Program-made: the position numbers and the translations under genes
The notes under the pieces: generated by a model
Seen by the model: the letters and a program-made list of their open reading frames with translations, nothing else
Databases searched by the model: none
Told to the model about the DNA's origin: nothing
Part shown: positions 5,784 through 7,373 of the stretch, piece by piece
Numbering within the stretch: the first letter of the stretch is position 1
Layout: every line of letters starts with the position of its first letter
Source of the DNA: Gammaproteobacteria bacterium
Lineage (GTDB): Bacteria > Pseudomonadota > Gammaproteobacteria > SURF-13
Reading direction: 5' to 3'
Assembly: GCA_023381235.1 (NCBI GenBank)
Contig: JAMCTV010000054.1
Span: 1-7,373 of the forward strand
Length of the DNA: 7,373 nt

Positions 5784-5843
5784 TAACAAGTCAGGCGTGT
5801 TGAGCGTGCCGATTCGCGGCATGGAGCGCAGCCGCACAGACTC

Positions 5844-5920
<77 letters not shown>

Positions 5921-5950
5921 ACTTTCAGATTTGATGAAACCAATAAGACC

Positions 5951-5975
5951 GCGCCCGTAGCTCATCTGGGTGAGC
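5951..5975 (+). pseudogene. 5' fragment of tRNA-Arg (acceptor strand plus D-arm)
   Basis: The first 19 bases match the intact tRNA-Arg at 6077-6095 at 18 of 19 positions. A full D-stem is kept (GCTC/GAGC, 4 bp, loop ATCTGGGT), but the anticodon arm, T-arm and 3' acceptor strand are absent. It forms the left end of the repeat that follows and cannot make a tRNA by itself. Confidence 0.85.
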
Positions 5976-6076
5976 TTGCGAAGCAAGCGAACGACACGCC
6001 AGGGATGGCGTGGCTGGAGTTAGGAGGCAAGGTGAGGCAGCGCCAGGGATGGCAGTCACAGCGGTTTGAAAATCAT
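5951..6076 (+). repeat. tRNA-linked structured repeat, copy 1
   Basis: A 126-bp unit standing directly before tRNA-Arg. In order: the tRNA-Arg 5' fragment (5951-5969); a 30-nt core (5967-5996) identical to copy 2, holding hairpin GCTTGC-GAA-GCAAGC (5974-5988); a 6-bp hairpin with loop AGGGAT (5995-6012); a 26-nt spacer containing two further GGA motifs; a 16-nt block (6039-6054) identical to copy 2, with a second AGGGAT loop on a 3-bp stem (6042-6053); then an unshared A/T-richer tail. No ORF or transposase is present. Known tRNA-linked mobile elements usually duplicate the 3' end of a tRNA, not the 5' end as here. Confidence 0.8.
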
Positions 6077-6153
6077 GCGCCCGTAGCTCATCCGGATAGA
6101 GCACCGGCCTTCTAAGCCGGGGGTAGCAGGTTCGAGTCCTGCCGGGCGCACCA
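6077..6153 (+). tRNA. tRNA-Arg (anticodon UCU)
   Basis: 77 bases with CCA encoded. Acceptor GCGCCCG (6077-6083) pairs with CGGGCGC (6143-6149), discriminator A. The D-stem is GCTC/GAGC, and the anticodon stem CCGGC/GCCGG encloses CTTCTAA with anticodon TCT at 6111-6113, reading AGA/AGG. The T-loop is GTTCGAGTC. The gene is complete despite the 5' fragment copy 126 bases upstream. Confidence 0.97.
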
Positions 6154-6180
6154 AATTTATTTATAGTACAATATTGCACT

Positions 6181-6310
6181 TTAATTATGGTGGGCGTAGC
6201 TCAGTTGGGTGAGCTTGCGAAGCAAGCGAACGACAGGCCATGGATGGCCTGGCTGGGGTCAGAGATAGAGATGATGTAGCGCCAGGGATGGCATAGAGAC
6301 GATTAATTAT
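6181..6310 (+). repeat. tRNA-linked structured repeat, copy 2
   Basis: Stands directly before tRNA-His. It starts with the tRNA-His 5' end (from 6189) plus 8 bases of the gene's own upstream flank, then the 30-nt core identical to copy 1 (6206-6235) with hairpin GCTTGC-GAA-GCAAGC (6213-6227), a 6-bp hairpin with loop ATGGAT (6234-6251), a 26-nt spacer (6252-6277) and the 16-nt block (6278-6293) with an AGGGAT loop. Spacer length equals that of copy 1 exactly, while its sequence differs. In the ATGGAT hairpin one pair is G6236-C6249, where copy 1 has C5997-G6010, a compensatory change. Confidence 0.8.
6189..6214 (+). pseudogene. 5' fragment of tRNA-His (G-1, acceptor strand, D-arm)
   Basis: Identical to the start of the intact tRNA-His gene through the D-loop GG, then GTGAGC closes a 4-bp D-stem (GCTC/GAGC). 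No anticodon arm, T-arm or 3' acceptor strand follows. It includes the extra G-1 base typical of tRNA-His, showing that its source was this gene type. Confidence 0.85.
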
Positions 6311-6387
6311 GGTGGGCGTAGCTCAGTTGGTAGAGCCCCGGATTGTGATTCCGGTTGTCGTGGGTTCGAGCCCCATCGCTCACCCCA
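6311..6387 (+). tRNA. tRNA-His (anticodon GUG)
   Basis: 77 bases counting the encoded G-1 (6311), which faces discriminator C73 (6384), the identity element for histidyl-tRNA synthetase. Acceptor GTGGGCG (6312-6318) pairs with CGCTCAC (6377-6383), with one G-T wobble. The anticodon stem CCGGA/TCCGG encloses TTGTGAT, anticodon GTG at 6345-6347. CCA is encoded at 6385-6387. Confidence 0.97.
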
Positions 6388-6409
6388 TTAATCAATAGTT
6401 AGAAAGTTC

Positions 6410-6485
6410 GGGCCGTTAGCTCAGTTGGTAGAGCTGCTGACTCTTAATCAGTAGGTCGTAGGTTCGAGTCCTACACGGCCCACCA
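6410..6485 (+). tRNA. tRNA-Lys (anticodon CUU)
   Basis: 76 bases with CCA encoded. Acceptor GGGCCGT (6410-6416) pairs with ACGGCCC (6475-6481), discriminator A. The anticodon stem GCTGA/TCAGT has one wobble pair and encloses CTCTTAA, anticodon CTT at 6443-6445, reading AAG. The T-loop is GTTCGAGTC. It follows tRNA-His by 22 bases with no repeat in between; no clear terminator is seen after it. Confidence 0.96.
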
Positions 6486-6547
6486 ATTCCCGTCACTTCC
6501 TTATCAAGGCCATGCAGGCATTCCCCGGCCCAGGGGCGTATATCTCT

Positions 6548-6575
6548 TTGTTTTGTCCCCGTCAGGCGTTATGCT
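6548..6575 (+). promoter_or_regulatory. Possible promoter of the uracil-DNA glycosylase gene
   Basis: TTGTTT (6548-6553) and TATGCT (6570-6575) are 16 bases apart, each a 4-of-6 consensus match. Transcription would begin at about 6582, on the GTG chosen as start, which would make the message leaderless. Confidence 0.35.
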
Positions 6576-6581
6576 AAGCCC

Positions 6582-7373
6582 GTGCAGGAGCAACGGCGCA
6601 GGCATTACTTGCAGGCTATGGGCATCGAGCTGTGGGAGCGGCATGCGGCCAATCCTGTGGTCAGGTCTGACGTACAGGGAAGAGCGCCAGCGAAGGGTTC
6701 TACTAATGTCGCGGGAGGCAGGATGCCGGGAGCGGCCGAGCCGCCTGTAAAGTTGGCGCCGGCTACTCTTCCTCCCCCTATAAGCAAACCACACATGACG
6801 GGCGATGTCGCAGCAATGGACTGGGAAACGCTGGAGCGGACGGTGCTGGGGTGTACGCGCTGTGCGCTGCATCTGTCGCGCACCCAGGCCGTATTCGGCG
6901 TGGGCAATCACAATGCGCAGTGGATGGTGATCGGAGAGGCGCCGGGCGCGGACGAAGACCGCCAGGGCGAGCCGTTTGTCGGGCGTGCGGGGCAGTTGCT
7001 GAACTCCATGCTCAAGGCCATCGGGCTGGCGCGCGAAGAGGTCCACATCACCAACATAGTAAGATGCCGCCCCCCCGGCAACCGTGACCCTTTGCCCGAA
7101 GAGGCCGCAACCTGCGAGCCTTATCTCAAGCGTCAGATCGAATTGATTAAACCCAGGATTATTCTCGCGCTAGGCCGCATCGCGGCGCAGAATCTGCTCA
7201 AGACCGACATCAAGATCGGCGCATTGCGCGGCAAGCGTCACGTCTATCCCGGTACGGAAATTCCCCTTGTGGTGACGTATCATCCGGCCTACCTGCTGCG
7301 CTCGCCGCTGGAGAAGCGCAAGGCGTGGGACGATTTGCAGTTGGCGAGGCGCGTGGCGCAGGAGGTCTCCATG
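6582..7373 (+). CDS. Family 4 uracil-DNA glycosylase (Fe-S), 3' end cut by window
   Basis: 264 codons are present and the frame is still open at the window end. The enzyme removes uracil from DNA, starting base-excision repair in the cytoplasm. Residues about 1-16 (VQEQRRRHYLQAMGIE) resemble the N-terminus of gammaproteobacterial members; a variable Pro/Ala-rich linker runs to about residue 83. The catalytic core shows GEAPG (118-122) followed by EDRQGEPFVGRAGQLLN (family motif A), and YHPAYLLRSP (H234) as motif B. The four Fe-S cluster ligands are C91-T-R-C94, C162 (RCRPPGNRDP) and C178 (TCEPYL), typical of family 4. The GTG start is chosen because no in-frame ATG lies upstream and ATG 6618 would lose the conserved first residues; no Shine-Dalgarno site is visible. 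A start at 6618 or later is possible. Confidence 0.92.
   Translation, partial: MQEQRRRHYLQAMGIELWERHAANPVVRSDVQGRAPAKGSTNVAGGRMPGAAEPPVKLAPATLPPPISKPHMTGDVAAMDWETLERTVLGCTRCALHLSRTQAVFGVGNHNAQWMVIGEAPGADEDRQGEPFVGRAGQLLNSMLKAIGLAREEVHITNIVRCRPPGNRDPLPEEAATCEPYLKRQIELIKPRIILALGRIAAQNLLKTDIKIGALRGKRHVYPGTEIPLVVTYHPAYLLRSPLEKRKAWDDLQLARRVAQEVSM

Larger units (their letters stand above)
6181..6330 (+). repeat. 28-bp direct repeat flanking copy 2
   Basis: Bases 6181-6208 and 6303-6330 are identical over 28 positions at a spacing of 122. The repeat covers 8 bases of AT-rich flank plus the first 20 bases of tRNA-His (from G-1 to the conserved GG of the D-loop). The 94 bases from 6209 to 6302 lie between the two. 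Confidence 0.9.

Noticed and set aside
5816..5835. Third GGA-loop hairpin before tRNA-Pro (GCGGC, loop ATGGAGCGCA, GCCGC)
   Set aside because: It has a GGA in the loop but none of the 30-nt core, the 16-nt block or a tRNA 5' fragment, so it is probably chance.
5925..6179. 84-codon minus-strand frame across the tRNA-Arg region
   Set aside because: It reads tRNA-Arg and its 5' fragment antisense (GAPGRTRTCYPR), a typical false protein; no ribosome site or homology supports it.
5967..6293. A CRISPR array
   Set aside because: There are only two units, separated by a tRNA gene, with internal structure and conserved blocks inside each; there is no regular repeat-spacer pattern.
5951..6310. Attachment sites of an integrative element or genomic island
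   Set aside because: Islands duplicate tRNA 3' ends and carry an integrase; here the 5' ends are duplicated, the units are only about 125 bp and no recombinase gene is present.

Overview
The window looks like chromosomal DNA of a GC-rich proteobacterium, most likely a gammaproteobacterium. The reasons are a Tat-exported CopA multicopper oxidase with a CopB outer-membrane partner, a CusA-type RND pump, a gammaproteobacterial-style tRNA cluster with encoded CCA ends, and folD beside the tRNAs. The species cannot be named from the sequence.

Positions 1-4535 (+ strand) are a copper/silver tolerance locus. It holds the tail of a CusA-type RND efflux pump, a promoter, a CopL-like secreted His/Cys-rich protein, a structured leader with a 37-codon ORF, copA, copB, a Met-rich CusF-type periplasmic chaperone, and a DUF2231 membrane protein with a His/Met-rich tail. 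copA overlaps the leader ORF by ATGA, and copB overlaps copA by ATGA, so translation is probably coupled. Together the products would oxidise periplasmic Cu(I) (CopA), bind or move copper in the periplasm and outer membrane (CusF, CopB, CopL-like), and pump it out (CusA). No copper-sensing regulator is in the window.

Positions 4560-5696 (- strand) hold folD (one-carbon metabolism) and, 3 bases behind it, a 92-aa SelT/SelW/SelH-family Cys homologue. They converge on the copper locus.

Positions 5844-6485 (+ strand) hold four tRNA genes: Pro(UGG), Arg(UCU), His(GUG), Lys(CUU). Directly before tRNA-Arg and tRNA-His sit two copies of an unusual repeat. Each starts with a copy of the 5' end (acceptor strand plus D-arm) of the very tRNA that follows. 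A conserved 30-nt core comes next, then a hairpin with a GGAT loop, a 26-nt spacer of variable sequence, and a 16-nt conserved block with a second AGGGAT loop. One base pair in the first GGAT hairpin has swapped from C-G to G-C between copies, which points to a selected RNA structure. The loops resemble CsrA/RsmA binding sites. This is the most interesting signal in the window.

Positions 6582-7373 (+ strand) hold the first 264 codons of a family 4 (Fe-S) uracil-DNA glycosylase, cut by the window end.
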